Shown here: piece after piece, positions 8,292 to 13,726 of the stretch
How the letters are laid out: every line of letters begins with the position of its first letter
How positions within the stretch are numbered: position 1 is the stretch's first letter
Assembly (NCBI GenBank): GCA_039908285.1
Contig: JAMOBE010000071.1
Location: forward strand, 1 to 18,464
Source of the DNA: JAMOBE01 sp039908285
GTDB taxonomy: Bacteria; Pseudomonadota; Alphaproteobacteria; Rhodospirillales; Rhodospirillaceae
Reading direction: 5' to 3'
Length of the DNA stretch: 18,464 bases
The notes under the pieces: generated by a model
Databases searched by the model: none
Told to the model about the DNA's origin: nothing
Seen by the model: only the letters and a program-made list of their open reading frames with translations
Program-made: the position numbers and the translations under genes

Positions 8292-8305
8292 ATTTATTGA
8301 ATTAT
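8203..8305. repeat. AT-rich inverted iteron island, candidate replication origin or operator
   Basis: Three tandem copies ATAATTCA, ATAATTCA, ATATTTCA (8203-8226) face three inverted copies TGAATTAT, TGAATTTAT, TGAATTAT (8281-8305). The 54 bases between them contain two direct copies of TACGCGGGC (8238-8246 and 8250-8258), separated by 12 bases and joined through a CGTATACG palindrome. The flanks are almost pure AT in a strongly GC-rich window. Position immediately after the Prim-Pol/ATPase gene fits a phage origin; an operator or promoter for the genes downstream is the alternative. Confidence 0.5.
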
Positions 8306-8511
8306 CTAAATTTTATAAGGAGATTCAAAGGCTTGCCCCTGCGCGGGCGGCATGAAGTTTCCCTGAAGCCATTGAACTATTCGGTCCCCGCTTGGCCGGT
8401 GGCCGTCAGCCGCGGTCACGCACCGCATTCCCCTTTGGGGTTCGGGCGCCAGCCCCGTCCTTGGCCGGACAAGGCTTTCGCCCCGACCGCTCGAACCTTG
8501 AGGAGGTCTCA
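8306..8511 (+). other. Leader before the RuvC-like gene
   Basis: The AT-rich stretch ends in TTTTATAAGGAGA, holding a strong ribosome-binding-like AAGGAGA (8317-8323) with no ATG at proper distance. TTG 8333 would open a 60-codon frame ending exactly as ATGA on the next gene's start, but its product is Pro/Arg-rich and unrecognised. A TTGAAT (8288) and TTTTAT (8311) pair spaced by 17 bases is a weak promoter candidate. TGAACTAT near 8373 is a further degenerate copy of the island repeat. I see nothing else here. Confidence 0.3.
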
Positions 8512-9018
8512 ATGACCCTTTCCGATATCGTCCGTGCGCCAGCGGCGGACACGCTGACAATTCTTGCCCTCGACCTCGGCACCACGACCGGCTGGGCACT
8601 GCACCTCGCCGATCGCACCATCGTCAGCGGAACGATGGCATTCAAGTCCGGCCGCTACGAGGGCGGCGGCATGCGCTTCCTGCGCTTCCGCTCCTGGCTG
8701 GACGAGATGCTGCGGACCAGCCCAACCCTTGGCGCGGTCTACTTCGAGGAGGTCCGCCGCCACGTCGGCACCGATGCGGCACACATCTACGGTGGCTTTC
8801 TCGCTCACCTCTCGGCGTGGTGTGAGCAACAGCGCTGCCCGTATCAGGGCGTTCCTGTCGGCACGATCAAGCGGTTCATCGCCGGCAAGGGCAACGCCGA
8901 CAAGCAGGCGGTGATCGCCGCCGTCCGCGCCGGCGGCCACGCTCCGGCCGACGACAACGAGGCTGACGCCATCGCCATCCTGCTGTGGGCCATCGATGGC
9001 CAGGGAGGTGCCCGATGA
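8512..9018 (+). CDS. RuvC-like nuclease (resolvase fold)
   Basis: This 168-residue protein has the RNase H/RuvC fold acidic pattern: D21 in ILALDLGTTTGWAL, E79 in VYFEEVRRH, and D148 with D152 in PADDNEADA near the C-terminus. The length is that of RuvC and phage RuvC-like resolvases. It is expected to cut Holliday junctions or other branched DNA made during replication and recombination. ATG 8512 has a perfect AGGAGG six bases upstream. That is the strongest ribosome binding site so far in the window, suggesting a new translational start after the repeat island. Its end overlaps the next gene as ATGA. A Holliday-junction activity is inferred from the family. Confidence 0.87.
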   Translation: MTLSDIVRAPAADTLTILALDLGTTTGWALHLADRTIVSGTMAFKSGRYEGGGMRFLRFRSWLDEMLRTSPTLGAVYFEEVRRHVGTDAAHIYGGFLAHLSAWCEQQRCPYQGVPVGTIKRFIAGKGNADKQAVIAAVRAGGHAPADDNEADAIAILLWAIDGQGGAR

Positions 9019-9335
9019 GACTCCGTCTCCCCAACCGCCGCCCGAGCCGCACTGCGACGCTCGTTCACGATGGTCGCGACTACGCCGTGACCATCGGCTT
9101 CGACCCGGCGACGGGCCGCGTCCGTGAGGTGTTCGCCGGTGACGTCAAGTCCGGCTCGTCCATGGACGGCATCCTGAACGACGCCTGCATCGCCCTTTCG
9201 CTGCTGCTCCAGCACGGCGTCGTGCCCGCTTCCCTGGCCCACAGCATGGGCCGGCTCGGTGACGGGCGGGCACCGGCCTCCATCATCGGCGCTCTCGTCG
9301 ACCACCTCGTCGCGCAGGAGGTGTCGCCATGCTGA
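9015..9335 (+). CDS. TSCPD-domain-like small protein
   Basis: This 106-residue protein starts at ATG 9015 after GGGAGG, overlapping the RuvC-like gene as ATGA. Its body reads REVFAGDVKSGSSMDGILND, then a helical stretch with LLLQHGVVPASLAHSMGR and PASIIGALVDHLV. That order (E-V-F...K-x-G-S...D-A...L-S-L-x-L-Q-H-G-V) matches, as I remember it, the TSCPD domain seen at the C-terminus of B12-dependent ribonucleotide reductases and as small free-standing phage proteins. The cysteines of the full-length enzyme motif are absent except one in NDACIAL. The role of the free-standing form is unknown to me. Confidence 0.72.
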   Translation: MRLRLPNRRPSRTATLVHDGRDYAVTIGFDPATGRVREVFAGDVKSGSSMDGILNDACIALSLLLQHGVVPASLAHSMGRLGDGRAPASIIGALVDHLVAQEVSPC

Positions 9336-9538
9336 CCAGTCGGCACCTACCCAAGGGCTACGGCGGCACGCGCCGCTCGGCCGACGACGTGAAGCGTGAC
9401 GGGTGGCGGGAACAGGGCCTCCTGGCCGTCGCCGTCGATGATCCGCGCCTCTCGTGGCCGGAACGCGAGATGCTGCACCAGCTTGGGCAGAAACTCTACG
9501 GTCCACGTCCCAAGACCAGGGAGGCGTGCCATGGGTGA
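9329..9538 (+). CDS. Small conserved prophage protein of unknown function
   Basis: This 69-residue protein overlaps the preceding gene by 7 bases and the following one by 8, so it is part of the same tightly packed run. It contains SADDVKRDGWREQGLLAVAV, then DDPRLSWPEREMLHQLGQKLYG, a sequence pattern I associate with small uncharacterised proteins in alphaproteobacterial prophages. It is charged, lacks membrane segments and cysteine pairs, and shows no catalytic motif. Confidence 0.78.
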   Translation: MLTSRHLPKGYGGTRRSADDVKRDGWREQGLLAVAVDDPRLSWPEREMLHQLGQKLYGPRPKTREACHG

Positions 9539-10019
9539 GTGGACAGCAAGCCAGGTCGAGGAGCGGCTGGTGGAGGCCGCCGATGTTCTGAGGCGTCTCC
9601 CCGAGGAACGGGTGCGGGGATTCTTCACTACCTGGCCGATGGTCGTCCAGGACGGTGTCGGCCCCGACGAGCCGCCCCGCCTCCGACGCCCGCCACCCTC
9701 GGCGGCGGCCATCAGCCGCATGGACGAGACCCTGGCGTGGCTGTCCTGGTTGGATACCACCGACGCCAAGGTCCTCTGGCTGCGTGCGTCGGGGGAGCGC
9801 TGGAAGGCGATTTGCTGGAAGGTCGGCATGGCCCGGACGGCGGCGAACGAACACTGGCTCTACGGCCTGTGCCTCATCGCCTGGAAGCTGAACAGACGTC
9901 CGCTGCCGCGCAAGCGGTCGCGACGCTACGTCATCGAAAACAGTCGGTCGATGCCGACAAGCGAAATGGAGCGAAGAATGTTCGCGAACACTTCTCGCAC
10001 GGACAAAGCCGACCGGTGA
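9531..10019 (+). CDS. DUF6362-like helix-turn-helix protein
   Basis: This 162-residue protein begins EWTASQVEERLVEAADVLRR, followed by LPEERVRGFFTTWP, the hallmark of the DUF6362 family as I remember it. Residues about 70-125 (MDETLAWLSWLDTTDAKVLW then RWKAICWKVGMARTAANEHW) look like a sigma-region-4 or terminase-type helix-turn-helix. The tail (about 130-162) is very basic. DNA binding is likely; whether it regulates transcription or takes part in packaging cannot be decided here. ATG 9531 follows AGGGAGG. A GC-rich hairpin lies 29 bases after its stop and probably closes this transcription unit. Confidence 0.78.
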   Translation: MGEWTASQVEERLVEAADVLRRLPEERVRGFFTTWPMVVQDGVGPDEPPRLRRPPPSAAAISRMDETLAWLSWLDTTDAKVLWLRASGERWKAICWKVGMARTAANEHWLYGLCLIAWKLNRRPLPRKRSRRYVIENSRSMPTSEMERRMFANTSRTDKADR

Positions 10020-10047
10020 GGGTAAGATGGCGACAGGTTAGGATTTT

Positions 10048-10078
10048 GACGCCCGCGGGGAACACTTCTGCGGGCGTC
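10048..10078 (+). terminator. Hairpin after the DUF6362 gene, possible terminator
   Basis: GACGCCCGC (10048-10056) pairs perfectly with GCGGGCGTC (10070-10078) around a 13-base loop. It lies between two genes but lacks a T-tract (CACCGTTTCTG follows), so it may be a weak terminator, an mRNA-stabilising stem or an operator. Confidence 0.45.
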
Positions 10079-10108
10079 ACCGTTTCTGACGTTGAGAAAG
10101 GCTCTGCC

Positions 10109-10543
10109 ATGGCACGTCCTATCGGCTTCGATGATTTCGTCAAAAGGCAAGGGTTTCACACCATCTATTTGGTGACGCCGGAAGAAGGACACGGTCCAGT
10201 CAAGGTCGGCGTCGCCGTTGATCCCTACGTTCGTTTCTCCTCCCACCAGTCGTCGAATTTCATTCCGTTGCGCCTTCACCGCTTCTGGTGGGTCGCTGGC
10301 CAGCGGGTCGCGCTACGCATCGAGAGTACCTTCAAGGACCACTTCAAGCCGTTCTGCGTGCGTGGCGAATGGTTCGATCTGCTGCTGCCCCTTGCGGAAG
10401 CCTTCATCGAGGGCGTCATTCGCGGGATTGGCACCTGGGGCGTCTCGGAGGGCGAAGTGATTGATCTTTTTGAACAACACGAACTGCACCGCACGGATTT
10501 TTACCCCAGTGGTTATGGCGTCGACGGGCTGCGCCGCCGATAA
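10109..10543 (+). CDS. GIY-YIG superfamily nuclease (T5orf172/MUG113-like)
   Basis: This 144-residue protein shows a compact GIY-YIG core: T18-I-Y20 for the GIY strand, VKVG (31-34) for the YIG strand, Arg42 in YVRFSSHQSS, and Glu72 in ALRIESTFKDHFK as the metal-binding glutamate, followed by GEWFDL. These order and spacings fit small phage GIY-YIG proteins of the T5orf172 or Meiotically-Up-regulated-Gene-113 type. It presumably nicks or cleaves DNA. It could be a homing-like, repair or host-targeting nuclease; the context does not decide. The ribosome binding site is weak (GAGAAAGG, 9 bases from ATG 10109). The upstream hairpin separates it from the preceding operon. GC content is slightly lower than in the neighbouring genes. 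Confidence 0.8.
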   Translation: MARPIGFDDFVKRQGFHTIYLVTPEEGHGPVKVGVAVDPYVRFSSHQSSNFIPLRLHRFWWVAGQRVALRIESTFKDHFKPFCVRGEWFDLLLPLAEAFIEGVIRGIGTWGVSEGEVIDLFEQHELHRTDFYPSGYGVDGLRRR

Positions 10544-10604
10544 GCTGCGGCAGTTGCGGCAGCAAGCAGCCACCTCCTCCTTCTCCCCGGACAGGAGCAC
10601 GATC

Positions 10605-10988
10605 ATGAACGCCATCGCCGGACAAGGCGAAGTCGCGCTGTGGCGCGCCGTTATTCAGCAGGCGCTCACCGACGCCATGCCGCGTGCTCGCGTGCATGGC
10701 GGTCGTCCGGTGCTGTCCGCCCAGCGGCGCATCGCCATGGGCGACGCCCGGAGGTGGTTCGCAGAGGCGGGGCGGGACTTCTGGACGGTGTGCGAGTCCG
10801 CCCTGCTCGAAGCCATGGCGGTCCAGGCTGCGGCGAGGAAGGCGATTGCGGCGTTCGATTTGAAGCTTTCACTGGCCTCCTCGGTCTGCAACTCTCACGA
10901 AAGCGACACAACCAAAATCGCATCAATGCCAACTATTGCGAGCTATATTCACTCATATGCGACTGAACAAAAAACGCTAAGCCATTGA
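10605..10988 (+). CDS. Small phage protein of unknown function with unusual low-GC tail
   Basis: This 127-residue protein starts at ATG 10605, preceded by ACAGGAGC. Residues 1-80 have the pattern ALWRAVIQQALTDA, then ARRWFAEAGRDFWTVCESA, which I associate with a common small prophage protein whose usual ending is 'RDFxxVCxLAGLDPxxVR'. Here that ending is replaced by ALLEAMAVQAAARKAI and then a Ser/Thr-rich tail (about 85-127) encoded by distinctly lower-GC DNA. The tail may be foreign or the result of a lost stop. No enzymatic motif is visible. The frame is open back to 10461, but that would overlap the GIY-YIG gene and has no binding site. Confidence 0.6.
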   Translation: MNAIAGQGEVALWRAVIQQALTDAMPRARVHGGRPVLSAQRRIAMGDARRWFAEAGRDFWTVCESALLEAMAVQAAARKAIAAFDLKLSLASSVCNSHESDTTKIASMPTIASYIHSYATEQKTLSH

Positions 10989-11066
10989 TTTCACGGTTCC
11001 TTCCTGAACGCAACCAATGCGCTCATCCTTTGCCCGGGACTTTGCTAGCGACACGCTGAATTTTTG

Positions 11067-11144
11067 GGAAGCCACCTGATCGGAATCCACCCCCGGCCAT
11101 CTGGCCAATATTGGCGGATTTTCGCCGCTTTTCAGGTGGCTTCC
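11067..11144. repeat. Nested palindrome cluster
   Basis: A 13-base perfect inverted repeat, GGAAGCCACCTGA (11067-11079) with TCAGGTGGCTTCC (11132-11144), encloses smaller palindromes: GGCCA-TC-TGGCC (11095-11106), GCCAATATTGGC (11104-11115) and GGCG-6-CGCC. As RNA this would fold strongly, with competing hairpins; as DNA it could be a protein-binding or recombination site. Confidence 0.55.
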
Positions 11145-11155
11145 GGTGGATTTCC

Positions 11156-11347
11156 GGGGTCCAGGCAAATCCGGCTGGAGCCGCACAACCCTTTGAAACG
11201 TGCGGATTTTTCGACCCTGATGGCCCTGGCTTCCGGGGGCCAGGCCGGAGTCCAGCCAGGAATCCAGGAACATCGCCAAAAAACCGCAGAAATACGCCGT
11301 TTCTGTCTGGAATTGGGCTGGATTTTGGAGTCCAGGCGGAATCCACC
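11156..11347. repeat. Three degenerate direct repeats (GGRGTCCAGSC...AATCC)
   Basis: Copies lie at 11156-11172, 11247-11265 and 11327-11344, spaced 91 and 80 bases apart. CGGAATCCACC also occurs twice exactly (11081-11091 and 11337-11347) and once inverted with an extra base (11145-11155). They give the region a repeated texture in every frame. Confidence 0.45.
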
Positions 11348-11421
11348 GGGCTCAGGCCACCTCGTGGTCGCGACTTGCTCCACTTGGTCGTGGCGACGTG
11401 CGCGTCCTATTCTGGAGACGC

Positions 11422-11430
11422 TGTTATAAT
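11422..11430 (+). promoter_or_regulatory. Extended -10 promoter motif
   Basis: TGTTATAAT is a perfect extended -10 element (TGnTATAAT) in an otherwise GC-rich region, with no good -35 at 16-18 bases, as is usual for extended -10 promoters. It would drive the terminase small-subunit gene and the methyltransferase block, with a leader of about 250 bases that includes the GG pentamer array. Confidence 0.45.
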
Positions 11431-11534
11431 CAAGTTGTCGGATGTCAATGTCGTGTTAGTTGATAATGTCGTCGTCCCGGTCTATTGCCGTGACCGCTGG
11501 TAGAACGCAAGATTCCTGCCCAACCGATACTCAA

Positions 11535-11623
11535 TGGCTTGGCGAGGCTGGGTACGGTACGGCAAGGCCGGCATGGCGGGGCTTGGTTCGGTATGGCCGG
11601 GTGCGGCTAGGCGCGGCCGGGTA
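11535..11623 (+). repeat. Five-base-period GG array, copy 1
   Basis: About 18 successive units of the form NGGYN follow each other with one single-base phase slip (TGGCT TGGCG AGGCT ... CGGCC GGGTA). It lies in the leader of the terminase small-subunit gene. Similar arrays precede both ParB-methyltransferase genes (13625 and 15176). The spacing GGN3GGN3GGN3GG would permit two-layer G-quadruplexes. Confidence 0.6.
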
Positions 11624-11685
11624 CACATCTGGCCCGGGCATTGTTCCTGGATGACATTATTGTGGTGGTGGCGGTGGTGGCTTTC

Positions 11686-12273
11686 ATGCAAGGATTGTCC
11701 GAAAGGCAATACGCCGCCCATGCCGGCATCTCCCGTGGCGCGGTGCAGAAGGCCCGCACCGCGGAGCGATTGGTGCTGTTCCCGGATGGCTCCATCGACG
11801 CCCACGGATCGGATGCCCGACGGGCGGCGATGACCGATCCGGCCAAGCAGCGTCCCAGGCCGGCACCGCGGTCGGCAGAGCCCCCTTCCGCGCCTTCGTC
11901 GTCGCTGACGTCGGCTCTGCAAGCCACCGCGGCGCCCCGGGGAGGTCCCCATGATTCAAGCGTTGCGACCGCCCCGGCGTCTCCGGAACAGTTTTTCCGA
12001 GCCAAGACCGCCAATGAAGTCGTCCGTGCACAGATCGGCAATCTTCGCCTGCAGCGGCTTCGCGGCGAACTGATCGACAGGAGCAAGGCCGTCGCCCTGG
12101 TGTTCAAGCTCGCCCGCCAGGAACGCGATGCCTGGCAAAACTTCTCTGGGCGCGTGTGCGCCGAGATGGCGGCGGAACTGGGTATCGATGCGGTCAAACT
12201 ACAGGCCGCGCTTGAAAAGTACGTCAGGCGGCAACTGAGCGAACTGGCCGAGATCCGCCCGAACTTCCGATAG
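11686..12273 (+). CDS. Terminase small subunit-like DNA-binding protein
   Basis: This 195-residue protein opens with LSERQYAAHAGISRGAVQKA (residues 4-23), a Nu1-type helix-turn-helix followed by an RLVLFPDGSIDAHGSDARR segment, the pattern of many phage terminase small subunits that read 'DGxIDPxxAD'. A Pro/Ala/Ser-rich linker (about 50-105) leads to FFRAKTANEVVRAQIGNLRLQ and a helical C-terminal domain ending ELAEIRPNFR, which resembles the rest of that family (sometimes labelled 'elements of external origin'). It probably recognises phage DNA for packaging. The start is uncertain: ATG 11686 has no clear binding site, and GTG or TTG codons back to 11641 are possible. A large subunit does not follow within the window. 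Confidence 0.7.
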   Translation: MQGLSERQYAAHAGISRGAVQKARTAERLVLFPDGSIDAHGSDARRAAMTDPAKQRPRPAPRSAEPPSAPSSSLTSALQATAAPRGGPHDSSVATAPASPEQFFRAKTANEVVRAQIGNLRLQRLRGELIDRSKAVALVFKLARQERDAWQNFSGRVCAEMAAELGIDAVKLQAALEKYVRRQLSELAEIRPNFR

Positions 12274-12331
12274 CGTCCAGGCTCCCTGCTTCAGCCGCGG
12301 CACGGCCGTCAGCAACATCGTTTTCGTAAAC

Positions 12332-12437
12332 CGCCCCGAGTGGTTCGGGGCGTTGGCACGCGACATCGTATCGCCGCTTCATCGGCGCCCGGTGTCGCGT
12401 AAGCGACCACCCTGCGTGCCGGGTCGAACCACCCGGG
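12332..12437 (+). ncRNA. Highly structured leader, candidate regulatory RNA
   Basis: Several pairings are visible. CGCCCCGA (12332-12339) with TCGGGGCG (12345-12352) makes a tight hairpin. A competing long-range stem joins CCCGAGTGGTTCG (12335-12347) to CGAACCACCCGGG (12425-12437), 12 of 13 pairing. Nested inside are GGCACGC (12355-12361) with GCGTGCC (12414-12420), or alternatively ACGCGACA (12358-12365) with TGTCGCGT (12393-12400), then CGCCG/CGGCG (12372-12387) and GTCGC-GTAA-GCGAC (12394-12407). The mutually exclusive stems and the position 18 bases before the next ATG suggest a regulatory leader. Confidence 0.5.
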
Positions 12438-12455
12438 CTCCGATGGAGGCACATC

Positions 12456-13121
12456 ATGGCCACAGGCAAGGAAACGACAATCGAACTTCCTCCCCTCAAC
12501 CTGGAAATCATCGAGATCACCCTGGTCGGCGATACGCCGCTGATCTCGCACGCCTGGTCAGAGAAGGCCAAGCGCGAACTTCTCGATAAACAACTGAAAG
12601 TGGCGAAACCGGCCAGGGAGGCCAAGGACCCCAACCAGGACTTCGAGCAGAGTCTGTACCGCATCGAAGGCGGCGGCTACGGCTTTCCCTCGGTCGCTTT
12701 CAAGGCTGCGGCGGTGACGGCCTGCACCTCGGTCGCTGGGATCACCAAGGTCATGGCCCGCCAGGCGTTCCACGTCGTCGGCGAGCAGGCCCTGGTACGA
12801 GGCGCCTTCGGCGGCGCCCTGATGCGCACCGATCTGGTGCGCATCCTGGGCCATGCGCCGGAGTTGCGCGAAGACATGGTCCGCATCGCCATGGGCACGG
12901 CGGACATCCGCTATCGGGGCCAGTTCTGGCCATGGCACGCGATCGTCTCGGTTCGCTTCAATCGCAATGTTTTGAGTACCGCCCAGATCGTCAACCTGTT
13001 CAACACTGCCGGTTTCGGGGTCGGCATCGGCGAGTGGCGCCCGGAGAAGGACGGCCAGTTCGGCATGTTCCATGTCGCGACCGCGGAAGAGATCCTGCGC
13101 ATCAGGGCGGAGGCGGCGTGA
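12456..13121 (+). CDS. Conserved phage protein with RAMP-like glycine-rich loop
   Basis: This 221-residue protein starts at ATG 12456 with GGAGG six bases upstream. It has an N-terminal strand-rich part (LNLEIIEITLVGDTPLISHA), the segment SEKAKRELLDKQ, GGGYGFPSVAFKAAAV, AMGTADIRYRGQFWPW and the C-terminal GFGVGIGEWRPEKDGQFGMF (about 190-209). I recognise it as a widespread uncharacterised phage protein. The C-terminal glycine-rich loop, after a strand and helix (IVSVRFNRNVLSTAQIVNLF), resembles the loop of RAMP/Cas7-type RRM-fold proteins. A nucleic-acid-binding role is therefore possible but is inference. It is coupled to the next gene by a TGATG overlap and lies behind the structured leader. 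Confidence 0.85.
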   Translation: MATGKETTIELPPLNLEIIEITLVGDTPLISHAWSEKAKRELLDKQLKVAKPAREAKDPNQDFEQSLYRIEGGGYGFPSVAFKAAAVTACTSVAGITKVMARQAFHVVGEQALVRGAFGGALMRTDLVRILGHAPELREDMVRIAMGTADIRYRGQFWPWHAIVSVRFNRNVLSTAQIVNLFNTAGFGVGIGEWRPEKDGQFGMFHVATAEEILRIRAEAA

Positions 13122-13624
13122 TGGCCCCGGTCGAATATGGGTGGCGGCCCGGCGTCCATCTGCAGAAAGGCGCGCATGTTCCGGCGCAGATGGTCGGCGA
13201 ACGGCTGGAGCAGCTGCGGCTGGCCAGCAGCGACGACCTGACGGCGGACAGGGTGGTCGCGGACGCCAATGCGCCGTCCTCGCCCCTGCACCCGTTGTTC
13301 GAGTGGGACGACGACGAGGCCGCCCACCAATACCGCCTCGTCCAGGCGCGCAGCCTCATCCGCTCGGTCGTCGTCCATTATCCGGCGGCCCCCGAAGGTC
13401 CCCGCACGGCTATCGCATTCGTCAATATCCGCCAGGACGACCACCATTACTACACGGCGACCGCCGTGGCGTTGTCCGATCCGGCGCGGCGGGCCATCGT
13501 CCTGCGGCAGGCATGGAACGATTTCCAGGCCTTGCGGAAGCGCTACCAGGACCTGGGCGAGTTCGCTGCGGTCTTTGCCGCACTCGATGGGGTCGAGGAG
13601 ACCATGCCGCCAGCGGCGGCATGA
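13121..13624 (+). CDS. Conserved phage protein of unknown function
   Basis: This 167-residue protein starts at ATG 13121, overlapping the previous stop by one base and preceded by GGAGG-type sequence. It contains a polar N-terminal third, APSSPLHPLFEWDDDEAAHQ and RLVQARSLIRSVVVHY, and a central hydrophobic strand pair around TAIAFVNIRQDDHHYYTATA. A helical end follows, with AWNDFQALRKRYQDLGEF. I associate it with the preceding 221-residue protein as a common phage gene pair. No catalytic motif is visible. The HH-YY cluster might bind metal, but that is speculation. Confidence 0.78.
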   Translation: MAPVEYGWRPGVHLQKGAHVPAQMVGERLEQLRLASSDDLTADRVVADANAPSSPLHPLFEWDDDEAAHQYRLVQARSLIRSVVVHYPAAPEGPRTAIAFVNIRQDDHHYYTATAVALSDPARRAIVLRQAWNDFQALRKRYQDLGEFAAVFAALDGVEETMPPAAA

Positions 13625-13705
13625 AGGCGTGGCACGGCCGGTGAGGCTTGGCGGGGCTTGGCAAGGCAAAACCCGGATGGTTTGGTGTGGCGGGCCGGTG
13701 CGGCT
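13625..13705 (+). repeat. Five-base-period GG array, copy 2
   Basis: AGGCG TGGCA CGGCC, then AGGCT TGGCG GGGCT TGGCA AGGCA, a short break (AAACCC), and further GG units (GGATGGTTTGGTGTGGCGGG) continue to CGGCT at 13705. It fills nearly the whole gap between the 167-residue protein and the first ParB-methyltransferase. Confidence 0.55.
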
Positions 13706-13726
13706 CCTTGTAATAAGGATTTCCCG

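Larger units (their letters stand above)
10989..11421. other. Gene-free, repeat-rich region
   Basis: I find no convincing gene here. Frames exist on both strands (for example 11023-11346 minus and 11064-11429 plus), but they have no clear ribosome binding sites and no recognisable product, and they are biased by TCCAG-type repeats. The region contains a palindrome cluster (11067-11144) and three degenerate direct repeats (11156-11347). It separates the middle genes from the packaging and methyltransferase block. Confidence 0.5.

Noticed and set aside
8203..8305. CRISPR-like repeat array
   Set aside because: Repeats are only 8-9 bases, tandem without spacers, and inverted on the second side, so an iteron or operator layout fits and CRISPR does not.
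8288..8515. Plus-strand frame ending as ATGA on the RuvC-like start
   Set aside because: It needs a TTG start inside the AT repeats or at 8333, and its product is Pro/Arg-rich and unrecognised. The coupling could be chance because any ATGA start creates a stop in that frame. It is kept only as a note under the leader entry.
11023..11346. 107-residue minus-strand frame in the gene-free region
   Set aside because: It has no clear ribosome binding site and no family. Its repeated WTP segments come from the TCCAG DNA repeats.
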